A stretch of DNA of 64,000 nt, taken from Sphingomonas sp. Leaf67 (GTDB lineage: Bacteria > Pseudomonadota > Alphaproteobacteria > Sphingomonadales > Sphingomonadaceae). Under the pieces are notes generated by a model. The model saw only the letters and a list, made by a program, of their open reading frames with translations. It was not told the DNA's origin and ran no database searches. The first letter of the stretch is position 1; each line of letters starts with the position of its first letter. This document shows, one piece after another, positions 15,546 through 24,286 of the stretch. The position numbers and the translations under genes are program-made. The stretch lies in contig NZ_LMLP01000020.1 in NCBI RefSeq assembly GCF_001421965.1, positions 103,423 to 167,422 of the forward strand. Reading direction: 5' to 3'.

Positions 15546-17934
15546 CGTTTCCGAGTTCCAGGATAACGGAGTGGATGTAGCCGTCGTCGTCGGCGTCGCC
15601 CAACGTCAGGCTGGCGCCGTGGTAGGCCGCGATCTCGCGACCGATGTAGAGGCCCAGCCCACGGCCCTGCTTCTGTTTCTTGGTCGTGAAGAACGGCTCG
15701 AAGACAAGTTCGCGGCGATCCTCCGGGATGCCGGGCCCGTCGTCGGTGACCGTCACGCGGCCCTCGTTTGGTTCGACCAGGACGCGGACGGTGCCGATCG
15801 GGCCGTCGCCCTCCGGCTCTACCACACTGCGCTCGTACTTGTCCTGCTGCTTGATCCAGTAGACCGAGTTCGAGAGCAAGTTCTCGACGATCTGGACGAA
15901 CATGCCCTTCACCGCACGGACCTTGCGGTGCGAGCCGCGCGGGGACACGCTCGTCTCGAACTCGATGCCCGCTCGGGAGTTCTGCGCGGCGAAGCCCTCG
16001 ACGATGTCCGTCACCCAGTCGCCCAGGTCGAACTCCTCCTTAGTCTGCCGCGCGTTCGTCGATAGCGGATCGAGCACCTTGAGCCGCTTTTGGAGCGTGC
16101 GCAGCTGCGCGTCGAGCACCCGGAGCTGGATGCCGGTCATCTTCGGATCGGATGAGGTGCGCGCGCTGGCGATCGTCTTCAGACCCCCGGCGGTCGCCCG
16201 GTAGAGCTCGTGCGCCAGTATCTCGATCAGCAGGCCGACGCTGGCGAGGTGCATGACCCGCCCGCGCTCCTGCTCAGACGCCCGCGAAGCGGTCTCGACG
16301 TCCGACGCCGCCTCGCGCAGCGAAGCAATCGCCTCCCTGACCTGCTTGGAGAGACGGCGACCTTCGGGCGACAACTGCAGCAGCGCCAGGAGGGCGGGCG
16401 TGATCTCTTCGAGCCGCGCATCCTCCGCGCGGAACCGGTCCAAGGCGTCGGTCGCCTTGACCCGGTTGGCGCGATTGATCTCGTCGTCGACTTGGACCAC
16501 GAAGCCGCGGAAATACTCCATCGTCGCGCCAAGCAGGCTAACGAACGCTTCCTTCTCAGGCGTGTCCTTCAGCCCCTCACGGTTCGACTGGTCCACCAGG
16601 TACTTGTTGCCGGCCTTCGAGATGAGCGCGCGTCCTACGATCTGGCCGCGGTTAAGCTTGAACCCGCTCGTTGAGAAGGCGTCGCGGTCGAGGTCCAGCC
16701 AATCGTCCTTCGGTCCACCGTAGGGATTGACGCGGTAGCCGTCGCGGTAGAGCGACACCCCGCCGGCCCAGCTGGCCAGCAGCCGGCGAACGGCTGCCAA
16801 ATCTCCGATGCCCTCGATCTTCTTGAGGACGCGGCGATTGAACCAGTAGACCTCCAGCTTGAACGCCCCCATTCGCTTCAGCGTTTCGGCAGACGCTTCT
16901 CCAGCCAGCGTGGAGATCTCCACGCCCTTGAACTCAAACGGCCGCCTGCGTTTGCGCAGCCGGTAGTCCATCATGCCCGACAGCACGGGCCTGCCCCATT
17001 TGTCCCACTCCAGCGTCGCGTTGAACACCCCGTGGGCGTGATCCAGGATGAAGCTGGAAAAAGGGGGGATTTCAACGCTGATCGCGTTGAACGTGAGTTT
17101 CAGCGGCAGCTTGCGGCGGCTGAACGGATCCACGAGCTTTGAGAAGTGCTCGCGGGCCAGCGCGTCCAGCTTGTCGTATGTCCACACGGAGGTCAGCGCT
17201 GTGACCCTGACCAGCGTCCCGTGGCGGTCGGCATCCTTCTTCGCCCCGACCTCCGGTTTAACGTCGATCGAGGAGATGTCCTCGTCGCCGGCATCCGCGA
17301 AATCGTTCCAGTTGATGTTGAGCACGTTCCAGGTTGGATCGGCAGCCGTCGCGGTGATCACTTCCATGCTGTCGCCGAGCCGCATGGCGGACAGCCGCCC
17401 CAAGCCCTTCTCGCCTAGGATGACGTGATCTTCTTCGCCCTCTACCGGCGGACGGGAGGCCTGCAGGTCGCGCTCGCGTGCGCGCTCGCCGGTCCCGATT
17501 GTGAGATAGACCCGCTCCAGCGTGGCCTCGCTCATGCCAGTACCGTCGTCGTCGACGTCGATCCGGTTCGCCTCGCGGAGGGCCGCCACGAACTCGCGCT
17601 TGTTGTCCGCGTCGCGCAACGCGGCGATTAGCTCATTAGCTTCCGGCGCCTCCTTGTCGACCGCGTCGATTGCGGTGTCGCGCAGGTGACGCCAGTTGCG
17701 CGGCGTGAACGACGGCCTGGCGATGCCGCGCTCGTTGGGCTCGCGGCGCTCACCGAGTTCGCGGAGCAGCTCATCGTATGTTTCAAACGGCATGCGCACC
17801 AGCACGTCGACGCGCACCTCGGGCGACCTAGCGTCGAGCGAGTTCTTGACTAGTTCGTAAAATGCGATCCCGTCCGAACTGATTAGGTCGGAGCCCAGAT
17901 GGAGGATCGTGCGCGCGGTGACACGGAACTTCAT
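15538..17934 (-). CDS. Double-GHKL ATPase, histidine-kinase-like protein
   Basis: A 798-residue protein with two ATP-binding GHKL domains. The first (residues about 1-230) is MutL/Hsp90-like, with an N box YELVKNSLDA, DDDGTGM and GEKGLGRLS. A coiled-coil region leads to an H-box-like segment EILAHEL with His575. The C-terminal domain is a typical histidine-kinase ATPase: N box VENLLSNS near residue 681, TDDGPGIP, FEPFFTTK and GRGLGLYIG. There is no membrane segment or signal peptide, so it senses something in the cytoplasm. It is co-transcribed with the receiver-domain gene and faces the phosphorothioation operon. Sensing of phage or of unmodified DNA is a hypothesis, not shown by the sequence. 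Confidence 0.85.
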   Translation of the reverse strand: MKFRVTARTILHLGSDLISSDGIAFYELVKNSLDARSPEVRVDVLVRMPFETYDELLRELGERREPNERGIARPSFTPRNWRHLRDTAIDAVDKEAPEANELIAALRDADNKREFVAALREANRIDVDDDGTGMSEATLERVYLTIGTGERARERDLQASRPPVEGEEDHVILGEKGLGRLSAMRLGDSMEVITATAADPTWNVLNINWNDFADAGDEDISSIDVKPEVGAKKDADRHGTLVRVTALTSVWTYDKLDALAREHFSKLVDPFSRRKLPLKLTFNAISVEIPPFSSFILDHAHGVFNATLEWDKWGRPVLSGMMDYRLRKRRRPFEFKGVEISTLAGEASAETLKRMGAFKLEVYWFNRRVLKKIEGIGDLAAVRRLLASWAGGVSLYRDGYRVNPYGGPKDDWLDLDRDAFSTSGFKLNRGQIVGRALISKAGNKYLVDQSNREGLKDTPEKEAFVSLLGATMEYFRGFVVQVDDEINRANRVKATDALDRFRAEDARLEEITPALLALLQLSPEGRRLSKQVREAIASLREAASDVETASRASEQERGRVMHLASVGLLIEILAHELYRATAGGLKTIASARTSSDPKMTGIQLRVLDAQLRTLQKRLKVLDPLSTNARQTKEEFDLGDWVTDIVEGFAAQNSRAGIEFETSVSPRGSHRKVRAVKGMFVQIVENLLSNSVYWIKQQDKYERSVVEPEGDGPIGTVRVLVEPNEGRVTVTDDGPGIPEDRRELVFEPFFTTKKQKQGRGLGLYIGREIAAYHGASLTLGDADDDGYIHSVILELGNDD

Positions 17935-18181
17935 ACCGCCGCGCTCCGGGCAGGGCTGACCGGTGCTGAAAGCGATCCGACCGTTATCAATATCCCGCCT
18001 TCGTCGCGCAATGCGTCCCCCTTGTCAATCAACATGATGCCTGCAATGCCGGCGCGGGTCTATCCCCGCGGGCGAGTTGCCGCCATGTCGGGCGCTAAGA
18101 CACGCGGCTGAGACCGGCGCCGCATACGACACCGTCGACTGCCCCGACGAAGAAGATCCGCTGACCGCCCGACCGTGAACC

Positions 18182-18532
18182 TCAGTCCTTCCACTCACTG
18201 CGCCGGGCGGGCAGGCGCGTTTCCGCGATCCGCCATGCCTTGCCGCCGCGGCTGCCGCGGACCACTGGACTGCCGTCGCGCCGGTGAGCTACAACGCTGT
18301 CGACAACGACATTACGGAAGCGCTTCGTCTCGTCCCAATCCCAGTCGAAACTGACCGTCTCTCCCTTGAATACGAACTTGCCGGCATGCGCGGCCAGGAA
18401 AGAGTAGTTCTCTCCACCTATTCTGAGGACGTGCTGGTGCCAGGCACCCGCGTTGCCGCCCTTGCTCGGCGGCCGGTACTTGTCTTTCAGGTAAGCCCTA
18501 TAGTGCTCAACCTCGGCCTGCTCCACGCGCAA
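18182..18532 (-). CDS. Unknown 116-residue protein upstream of the kinase-like gene
   Basis: A hydrophilic protein with a helical N-terminus (EQAEVEHYRAYLKDKY) and an aromatic, beta-rich middle (SFDWDWDETKRF). I do not recognise it. The TTG start at 18532 follows a good GGGAGA site by six bases; GTG 18526 is an alternative. It lies on the same strand as the double-GHKL gene, 247 bases upstream, so it may or may not share a transcript. Confidence 0.55.
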   Translation of the reverse strand: MRVEQAEVEHYRAYLKDKYRPPSKGGNAGAWHQHVLRIGGENYSFLAAHAGKFVFKGETVSFDWDWDETKRFRNVVVDSVVAHRRDGSPVVRGSRGGKAWRIAETRLPARRSEWKD

Positions 18533-19123
18533 CTTTAATCTCCCAATGCTAAACCCTGTCTAAATGTCGGCATGGGATCAGCAGACGCAAGATCGCGGCG
18601 CTTGCTGCCGAAGTCGACTAAAGCCATTTCGCCGATATCAGGCAAAGCTGCCAGCCCGCACCCGGGCAGTCGAGGCCGCCCCGCGGCAATTGAACCAACA
18701 GCCGGTTCCGGTCAGCGCTGAAGCAGCCGCTAACGTCGGCTTTTAAGTCTTCGCAGCGGTTGGGCGACTGATTGCGACATGGACGATTTTGGCCGCTCAC
18801 CGTGTTGATCGCGTTTCCGAAACGCACCGCTTGAGAGGGTCGCGGCTTTCCCGTTACTCCGTCTTCATTCGATAGTTTTGGGAAAATGCATTTGGGAAGA
18901 GATTTCGGGAAAGCAGATCCCGCAGGCTACCGTCAGGCGGATCGGCGCGGCGGCATTCCTATCGCAGGTTCGTTTTCGGGAAAGCCGCGACGGGCTGTTT
19001 CCGGCAAAGCTGCCGTTCGGCTTTCGCCCATATGCTGCCTAACGTGCCAAGCCCCATTCTGTCGATGAATTGCCGAACCGCCATGTCTTTCCGTCGGAAA
19101 GTTCGCCCCGCGCTTCGATTCGC
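18533..19123. other. Gene-free region with short repeated motifs
   Basis: No gene is supported in these 590 bases. The motif TTTCGGGAAAGC occurs near 18903 and again at 18974-18985, and once more at 23821-23832 beyond the arsenic operon. Frames through this region translate to low-complexity sequence. It is a plausible right boundary of the accessory element on the left. Confidence 0.5.
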
Positions 19124-20254
19124 TCAATGTTTAGGCACGTCGAACCGCCAATAGCGCTTGCTTGCCGGACCGGCCGCGCGCAGGCCTCGCTGTGCCGGTG
19201 CCGCCCCGCTAGCGAAAATCTTACGGACGTCCTCCAGCACCGAGAGATTGTCGCCAATGTAGGAGTGGCCGAGCATGTCGGCGGGCAGCTCAGAGGCGTC
19301 GATCGTCTGCAGAGGAGGTGCAATCGTCACCGACGGCTTGGTATCGCCCAGCCGGCCATAGCCATGGACCTTGGCGGACGCCGCCAACGCCATATCGCGA
19401 CTGGACGCATAGATGGTTATGCGCTGTGCCGCTGCCGGCAGCTTCGGCGCAATGTCGCGCTTGAAAATGCCGGCATCGATGTCGGGTGCGGCCAAGACCA
19501 CCTCCTTGATTTTAGCGCGCGCAGCCGGCGACGTTCTGCCCAGTTCGGCAAGCGTGTTCACGAGAACGCGGTTGCCCATGCTGTGCGCGATGATGAAGAT
19601 TTCATTGGTATCGCCGATCGCGAGCAACCGGCGGATCACTTCGGTTAGATGGGGGATTGCCCATTGCACATCCTCCTCGTCCTTGGTGTAGCCGATCGTC
19701 TTCGCCTTCGAAGGCCAGCTGAACAGCACCGCAGGGCCGGGGAACGTGGTGTCGTGCTGGATCTGCGCGGTGCGAAACAACGCATCGGGGAACGACACGT
19801 TATAGCCATGGATGAAGAGAAGGGCCGCCTTGCGCTTCGACTGCCGCAGCCTGGCTTGGACGTCGGCGGACCAGGCGGCGGGGGTTAGCAACTCCGATTG
19901 TGCGACAGTGAAATGCTTAGCCGGATCTGGTTCGAACTGGAGGCGAAACCAACTTGGAAGCTCGACCTCGCCCGCTTCGTGCGTCCGGGGAATGCTGACC
20001 GTGGCGTGCCCATAGCGCAGATCGCTTCGCGTGCCGAGGAAGGTCTGGAGCTTGCCGGCTACCGGACCGGGCGCGCGGTCAGTCGCATAAGCGACGTGGA
20101 CCAGAAATGCGTTGCCGGTATCGTTCACGACAGTTTCCGCTGGGGGGGCGGTGGTTGCGGGCGGAGGGGGCAGCGCTGCCGGCCGCTTCTTTGCACAGCC
20201 ACTCATTGTCAGCGTGACCGCAAGTATCATGCACAACAACCGCGCGCGCTTCAT
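19124..20254 (-). CDS. DUF900-type alpha/beta hydrolase lipoprotein
   Basis: A 376-residue protein with a lipoprotein signal (hydrophobic stretch ending in MSGC) followed by a proline-rich linker. The rest is an alpha/beta hydrolase of the DUF900 family: FIHGYNVSF near the oxyanion region and the nucleophile elbow AHSMGN. The conserved VAYATDR and the block after it are typical of this family in alphaproteobacteria. The substrate is unknown. It stands alone between a repeat-containing spacer and a VOC gene. The ATG is followed directly by the charged MKRAR of the signal peptide. Confidence 0.85.
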   Translation of the reverse strand: MKRARLLCMILAVTLTMSGCAKKRPAALPPPPATTAPPAETVVNDTGNAFLVHVAYATDRAPGPVAGKLQTFLGTRSDLRYGHATVSIPRTHEAGEVELPSWFRLQFEPDPAKHFTVAQSELLTPAAWSADVQARLRQSKRKAALLFIHGYNVSFPDALFRTAQIQHDTTFPGPAVLFSWPSKAKTIGYTKDEEDVQWAIPHLTEVIRRLLAIGDTNEIFIIAHSMGNRVLVNTLAELGRTSPAARAKIKEVVLAAPDIDAGIFKRDIAPKLPAAAQRITIYASSRDMALAASAKVHGYGRLGDTKPSVTIAPPLQTIDASELPADMLGHSYIGDNLSVLEDVRKIFASGAAPAQRGLRAAGPASKRYWRFDVPKH

Positions 20255-20419
20255 CAGGCAGCCCCCCCAACCCCGACAATATTGCGCAGATTATGTCATG
20301 ACCTCGACTTGTCGAAAAGCGGCTTCGCAGGCCTGCTTACAGCGCGCCATGCATCCGGGCATGAGTGGCCGCTGCCCACCAAGCCCAGACATTCCCATAA
20401 CATCATCAGAAAACGGGAA

Positions 20420-20818
20420 TCACCTTTTGGTGGTGGCAGGCTCGATCAAGTCCCAGCGGTTGCCGTAAAGGTCTTCGAAGACGGCCACGATACCATATGG
20501 TTCTGTCCGAGATGACTCGACGAAACGGATACCCCGCTGCGTGTAGGCGAGGTGGTCACGGGCAAAGTCATCCGTTTCGAGAAACAGGAACACGCGACCG
20601 CCGCTCTGATCGCCGATCGCATCACGTTGCCGGTCGTTGACGGCCCGTGCTAGTAACAGTGCGCTTGCCGCGCCATGCGGCGCGACCACGACCCATCGCT
20701 TGCCATCACCCAGCGCAGTGTCCTCACGCACCTCGAAGCCGAGTTTCCCAACAAAGAAAGAGAGTGCGGCGTCATATTCGTCGACGAGGAGCGCGGTCAT
20801 GTTCAGGTGCTGTGGCAT
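20420..20818 (-). CDS. VOC-superfamily (glyoxalase/bleomycin resistance fold) protein
   Basis: A 132-residue single-domain protein with the paired beta-alpha-beta-beta-beta modules of the vicinal oxygen chelate fold. It begins LNMTALLVDEYDAALSFF and ends in the DLYGNRWDLIEP motif that carries the final metal-binding glutamate. It could be a small dioxygenase, a glyoxalase-like enzyme or an antibiotic-binding protein. The substrate cannot be read from the sequence. It lies 73 bases downstream of arsH on the same strand and may be read through from the arsenic operon. Confidence 0.8.
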   Translation of the reverse strand: MPQHLNMTALLVDEYDAALSFFVGKLGFEVREDTALGDGKRWVVVAPHGAASALLLARAVNDRQRDAIGDQSGGRVFLFLETDDFARDHLAYTQRGIRFVESSRTEPYGIVAVFEDLYGNRWDLIEPATTKR

Positions 20819-20891
20819 CCGACGATGATGCCCTGATCCCGACGGAGAGCCAACGCCCGCTTCCCATCTGGGATCCCAATCGGGAAAGCTG

Positions 20892-21638
20892 TCAGGATTG
20901 CGGCGAGGTCGCGATGCTGGACAGGTCCGTGGCGGCGTCGATCGGCACCCCGGCTTCCTTTCGCTCCGAATAGCGATCGACCAGTTGCGCAGTATGCGGG
21001 CGCAACAAGACGGTGAAGCGCACCAGTTCCTCCATCACGTCTACGATCCGATCGTAATAGCTCGACGGTTTCATGCGGCCGGCATCATCGAATTCGTTGA
21101 ACGCCTTGGCGACCGACGACTGGTTGGGGATCGTCACCATCCGCATCCAGCGGCCCAGCACGCGTAAGCTGTTGACGCTGTTGAACGACTGCGATCCCGC
21201 CGAAACCTGCATGACCGCGAGCGTGCGGCCCTGTGTCGGGCGCATCCCGCCCATGCTGAGCGGCAGGTGGTCAATTTGCAGCTTCATGATGCCGGTAATC
21301 TGGCCGTGGCGTTCGGGGCTGCACCACACCTGCCCCTCCGACCACATCGACAGCTCGCGCAGTTCGTGGACGGCCGGATGATCGTCGCCGGCGTGCTGGT
21401 CAGGGAGCGGCAGCGTAGCGGGATCGAAAATGCGCGTCTCACAGCCGAAGAAGCGGAGCAGCCGCGCCGCTTCCTCAATGCACAGGCGCGAATAGGATCG
21501 CTCACGAAGCGATCCATAGAGAAGCAGGATACGGGGCGGCGGATCGCCAGCACCCAGCCCAAGGGCGGGCCGATCGAGCACGTAACGCCGATCGAGTGCC
21601 GGCAGATGGTCAGGGTCGGTAAGGTCGCGCAGCGGCAT
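20892..21638 (-). CDS. arsH: ArsH NADPH-dependent FMN reductase
   Basis: A 248-residue flavoprotein with the flavodoxin-like FMN-binding loop [13 protein letters not shown] and the family block [16 protein letters not shown]. ArsH proteins oxidise trivalent organoarsenicals and are the usual last gene of alphaproteobacterial ars operons. The frame is open far upstream, but ATG 21638 is right: it overlaps the arsB stop by one base (TGATG) and gives the family N-terminus. Confidence 0.93.
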   Translation of the reverse strand: MPLRDLTDPDHLPALDRRYVLDRPALGLGAGDPPPRILLLYGSLRERSYSRLCIEEAARLLRFFGCETRIFDPATLPLPDQHAGDDHPAVHELRELSMWSEGQVWCSPERHGQITGIMKLQIDHLPLSMGGMRPTQGRTLAVMQVSAGSQSFNSVNSLRVLGRWMRMVTIPNQSSVAKAFNEFDDAGRMKPSSYYDRIVDVMEELVRFTVLLRPHTAQLVDRYSERKEAGVPIDAATDLSSIATSPQS

Positions 21639-22924
21639 CAGGCAATTCCAATTCGCAGCGCGAGCGCCGCCAGCGTGATGAGCAGGACAGGCACGGTCAG
21701 CGTGACCCCGACCCGGAAATAATAGCCCCATCCGATCCTGACGCCCTTCTGCCCCAGGACGTGCAGCCACAGCAGCGTCGCGAGCGAGCCGATCGGCGTC
21801 AGTTTGGGGCCGAGATCGCAGCCGATCACGTTGGCATAGATCATCGCTTCCCTGACAGCGCCGGTTGCGTGCGTAGCGTCGATCGACAGCGCGCCCACCA
21901 GCACGGTCGGCATATTGTTCATCACCGACGACAGGACGGCCGCGATCACGCCCGTCCCCAGTGCCGCCCCCCACACCCCGCCTTGCGCGGTGCGATCGAG
22001 CAGCGCCGCCAGATGATCGGTCAGGCCAGCGTTCCGTAGGCCATAGACGACCAGGTACATGCCGAGCGAAAAGATCACGACTTGCCACGGCGCACCGCGC
22101 AGCACCTTGGCCGTCGGGATCACATGGCCCCGCCCCGCGATCACCAGCAACAGGATCGCGCCGGCAGCCGCGACGGCGCTGACCGGCACGCCGAGCGGTT
22201 CGAGTAGAAAGAACCCGGCCAGCAGGAGCGCGAGGACGATCCATCCGGCGCGGAAGGTCGCGGCGTCCCTGATCGCCGCACCAGAAGCGCGCAGCGCGGT
22301 CACGTCGTAATCCTGCGGGATATCGCGCCGGAAGAAGATCAGTAGCGCACCCAGCGTGGCGGCGATTGACACCAGGTCGACCGGCACCATCACAGACGCA
22401 TATTCCCCGAACCCGATCCGGAAGAAGTCGGCCGACACGATGTTGACGAGGTTCGACACGATCAACGGCAGGCTGGCGGTGTCGGCGATGAACCCTGCCG
22501 CCATGACGAACGCCAGCGTCGCCCTGTCCTTGAACCCCATCGCCCGCAACATGGCGATGACGATCGGCGTCAGGATCAGCGCCGCGCCGTCATTGGCGAA
22601 CAGCGCTGACACCGCTGCGCCGAGCAGGACGATTAGGACGAACAGCCGGCGACCATGCCCTCCGCCCCAGCGCGCGACGTGCAGTGCCGCCCATTCGAAG
22701 AACCCGGCTTCATCCAGCAACAGGCTGATGACGATGATCGCGACGAAGGCGGCGGTCGCGTTCCAGACGATGCCCCAGACCACCGGCACGTCGGACAGGG
22801 TGACCACGCCCGCGAGCAGTGCCACGACCGCCCCGCCCATCGCGCTCCACCCGATGCCGAGGCCCTTGGGTTGCCAGATGACGAGCGCGATCGTCGCGAC
22901 GAAGATCAGGACGGCAAGAAGCAT
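21638..22924 (-). CDS. arsB: ArsB arsenite efflux permease
   Basis: A 428-residue integral membrane protein with about twelve helices, the length and profile of ArsB. Conserved blocks include [15 protein letters not shown] and [13 protein letters not shown], and near the C-terminus [20 protein letters not shown]. It exports arsenite and antimonite with proton antiport; no arsA ATPase gene is present in the operon. Its start and stop codons overlap arsC and arsH by one base each. Confidence 0.93.
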   Translation of the reverse strand: MLLAVLIFVATIALVIWQPKGLGIGWSAMGGAVVALLAGVVTLSDVPVVWGIVWNATAAFVAIIVISLLLDEAGFFEWAALHVARWGGGHGRRLFVLIVLLGAAVSALFANDGAALILTPIVIAMLRAMGFKDRATLAFVMAAGFIADTASLPLIVSNLVNIVSADFFRIGFGEYASVMVPVDLVSIAATLGALLIFFRRDIPQDYDVTALRASGAAIRDAATFRAGWIVLALLLAGFFLLEPLGVPVSAVAAAGAILLLVIAGRGHVIPTAKVLRGAPWQVVIFSLGMYLVVYGLRNAGLTDHLAALLDRTAQGGVWGAALGTGVIAAVLSSVMNNMPTVLVGALSIDATHATGAVREAMIYANVIGCDLGPKLTPIGSLATLLWLHVLGQKGVRIGWGYYFRVGVTLTVPVLLITLAALALRIGIA

Positions 22925-23352
22925 CAGGCGACGCGCTGGCCCGATGCATCGACCACCTGTTCGCCGTCTTCTTTGGCGAACGCGGCGCGCTGGCCGCTTG
23001 GCAGCAGATCAAGGACGGCTTCGGACGGGCGGCACAGCTTCACGCCGAGCGGCGAGACGACCAGTGGCCGATTGATGAGGATCGGGTGCGCCATCATCGC
23101 ATCCACCAGCGCGCTATCGGACAGCGCCGTGTCGCCCAGGCCCAGCTCCGCATATGGTGTGCCCTTCTCGCGCAGCAGCTCGCGGGGCGTCATGCCGGCG
23201 CAGTCGATCAGATCGACCAGCAGCGGGCGCGAGGGCGGCGTTTTCACATACTCGACTACATGCGGCTCTATGCCGGCATTGCGGATCATGGCGAGGGCGT
23301 TGCGGGACGTGCCGCACTCGGGGTTGTGATAGATGACGATATCGACGGCCAC
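22924..23352 (-). CDS. arsC: ArsC arsenate reductase (glutaredoxin type)
   Basis: A 142-residue enzyme with the active-site motif [10 protein letters not shown] and the arginine-containing block ILINRPLVV typical of the glutaredoxin-coupled family. It reduces arsenate to arsenite for export by ArsB. GTG 23352 was chosen over the longer frame because an AAAGGA site lies just upstream and the family starts directly at the first beta strand (DIVIYHN). Confidence 0.93.
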   Translation of the reverse strand: MAVDIVIYHNPECGTSRNALAMIRNAGIEPHVVEYVKTPPSRPLLVDLIDCAGMTPRELLREKGTPYAELGLGDTALSDSALVDAMMAHPILINRPLVVSPLGVKLCRPSEAVLDLLPSGQRAAFAKEDGEQVVDASGQRVA

Positions 23353-23363
23353 GGGGCGTCCTT

Positions 23364-23696
23364 TCAGCAGCAGGGGGCGAGTTCGGCGAGGAGCGGCGCG
23401 CACAGTTCGGGCGAGCCGGCGCAGCAGTCCTTGACAAGGAACAGCGTCAATGCGCGCAGGCCGTCGAGATCGGCGCGATAGATGATCGACCGGCTATGGC
23501 GTTCGGAGCGGACCAGGCCGGCACGTGCAAGAATGCCGAGGTGCGCTGACATGGTATTCTGCGGCACATCGAGCAGCCGAGCAATTTCGCCGGCCGCCAG
23601 TCCGGCCGGTTCATGGCGGACCAGCAGGCGAAACACATCCAGGCGCGTTCCCTGCGCCAGCGCGCCAAGCGCAGCGATAGCCGAATCACTTTCCAT
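23364..23696 (-). CDS. arsR: ArsR-family arsenic-responsive repressor
   Basis: A 110-residue winged-helix repressor with the recognition helix region QNTMSAHLGILARAGLV and wing SERHSRSIIYRA. The classical CxC metal site in the recognition helix is absent. Instead the C-terminus holds Cys91, Cys92, Cys99, Cys109 and Cys110, resembling the C-terminal arsenite site known from Acidithiobacillus-type ArsR. It is the first gene of arsR-arsC-arsB-arsH, with 11 bases to arsC. No strong ribosome binding site precedes the ATG. Confidence 0.92.
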   Translation of the reverse strand: MESDSAIAALGALAQGTRLDVFRLLVRHEPAGLAAGEIARLLDVPQNTMSAHLGILARAGLVRSERHSRSIIYRADLDGLRALTLFLVKDCCAGSPELCAPLLAELAPCC

Positions 23697-23718
23697 ATAT
23701 CCAGCATAACAGATATAT
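23695..23718 (-). promoter_or_regulatory. Inverted repeat at the arsR start, candidate operator
   Basis: Arms ATATATC (23695-23701) and GATATAT (23712-23718) are separated by ten bases and touch the arsR start codon. The AT-rich dyad is unusual in this GC-rich DNA and sits where an ArsR operator and core promoter would be expected. The arsR transcript must start very close to its ATG. Confidence 0.55.
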
Positions 23719-24227
23719 AGGGTGGCGCTACTCTCACTCGCTCAATCGTGGATCAGGCGTCTCACCACTCACCCCGCAACAGCTTTCGGGAGGGCTTGGC
23801 GCGTCCCGTTTGTGGATCGTTTTCGGGAAAGCCTGCATGGCATCTGGAATGGCTGAGGCTCAGCACCTCCTTCGCTGCCAACCTGAATGGATGGCAGAAG
23901 GTGGGGAGCTGAAAACGGGGCGCGAAGGGCTGCACCTCGGTCACCAGCCCAACTTAGCAAGGACGCCGACTATTCCCCGCGATGCTCGCGCCGTCCAGCC
24001 AGATCGTTGGTTTGCGGACTTCCTTACCCATCTCTCAAGGCATAAAAGGTTAGCCAAACTCATTCTCGCCTCGAGGGCAATATTTCACAAACGGCAGACG
24101 GGGTAGCCAACGTATTGCTATGCAACTATGGGCAATTCCTAGTCCTCACGGGGCATCCAGCGATATCTCAGACACACATGACATCGGATCGCGCCGTTAC
24201 CCGGTGAGCAAGGCCGCGCCTGCGCAA
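23719..24227. other. Gene-free region upstream of ars operon
   Basis: I see no gene in these 509 bases. They contain one copy of the TTTCGGGAAAGC motif (23821-23832), which is also present twice in the spacer before 19.1 kb, and a related TTTCGGGAGGGC at about 23784. Scattered AT-rich patches suggest eroded sequence. Confidence 0.5.
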
Positions 24228-24260
24228 AACGCCGCCCCGAAACAGGTCCGGGGCGACGTT
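24228..24260 (-). terminator. Rho-independent terminator after the phytase gene
   Basis: A GC-rich hairpin with core GCCCCG/CGGGGC and outer AACG/CGTT pairing lies 27 bases past the phytase stop. On the minus strand it is followed directly by TTTT. This is the best-formed terminator in the window and would end the TonB receptor-phytase transcript. Confidence 0.65.
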
Positions 24261-24286
24261 CTGATCCGTACCGATCGACAAGCCGT

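Noticed and set aside
13446..17934. Assignment of the kinase/receiver pair to the Detocs defence system
   Set aside because: Detocs has a separate small receiver protein and an effector with a nucleoside-phosphorylase domain; neither is visible here, although the general logic may be similar.
21639..22244. N-terminal extension of the ArsH frame to 450 aa
   Set aside because: The extension is arsB read in another frame; the true start overlaps the arsB stop.
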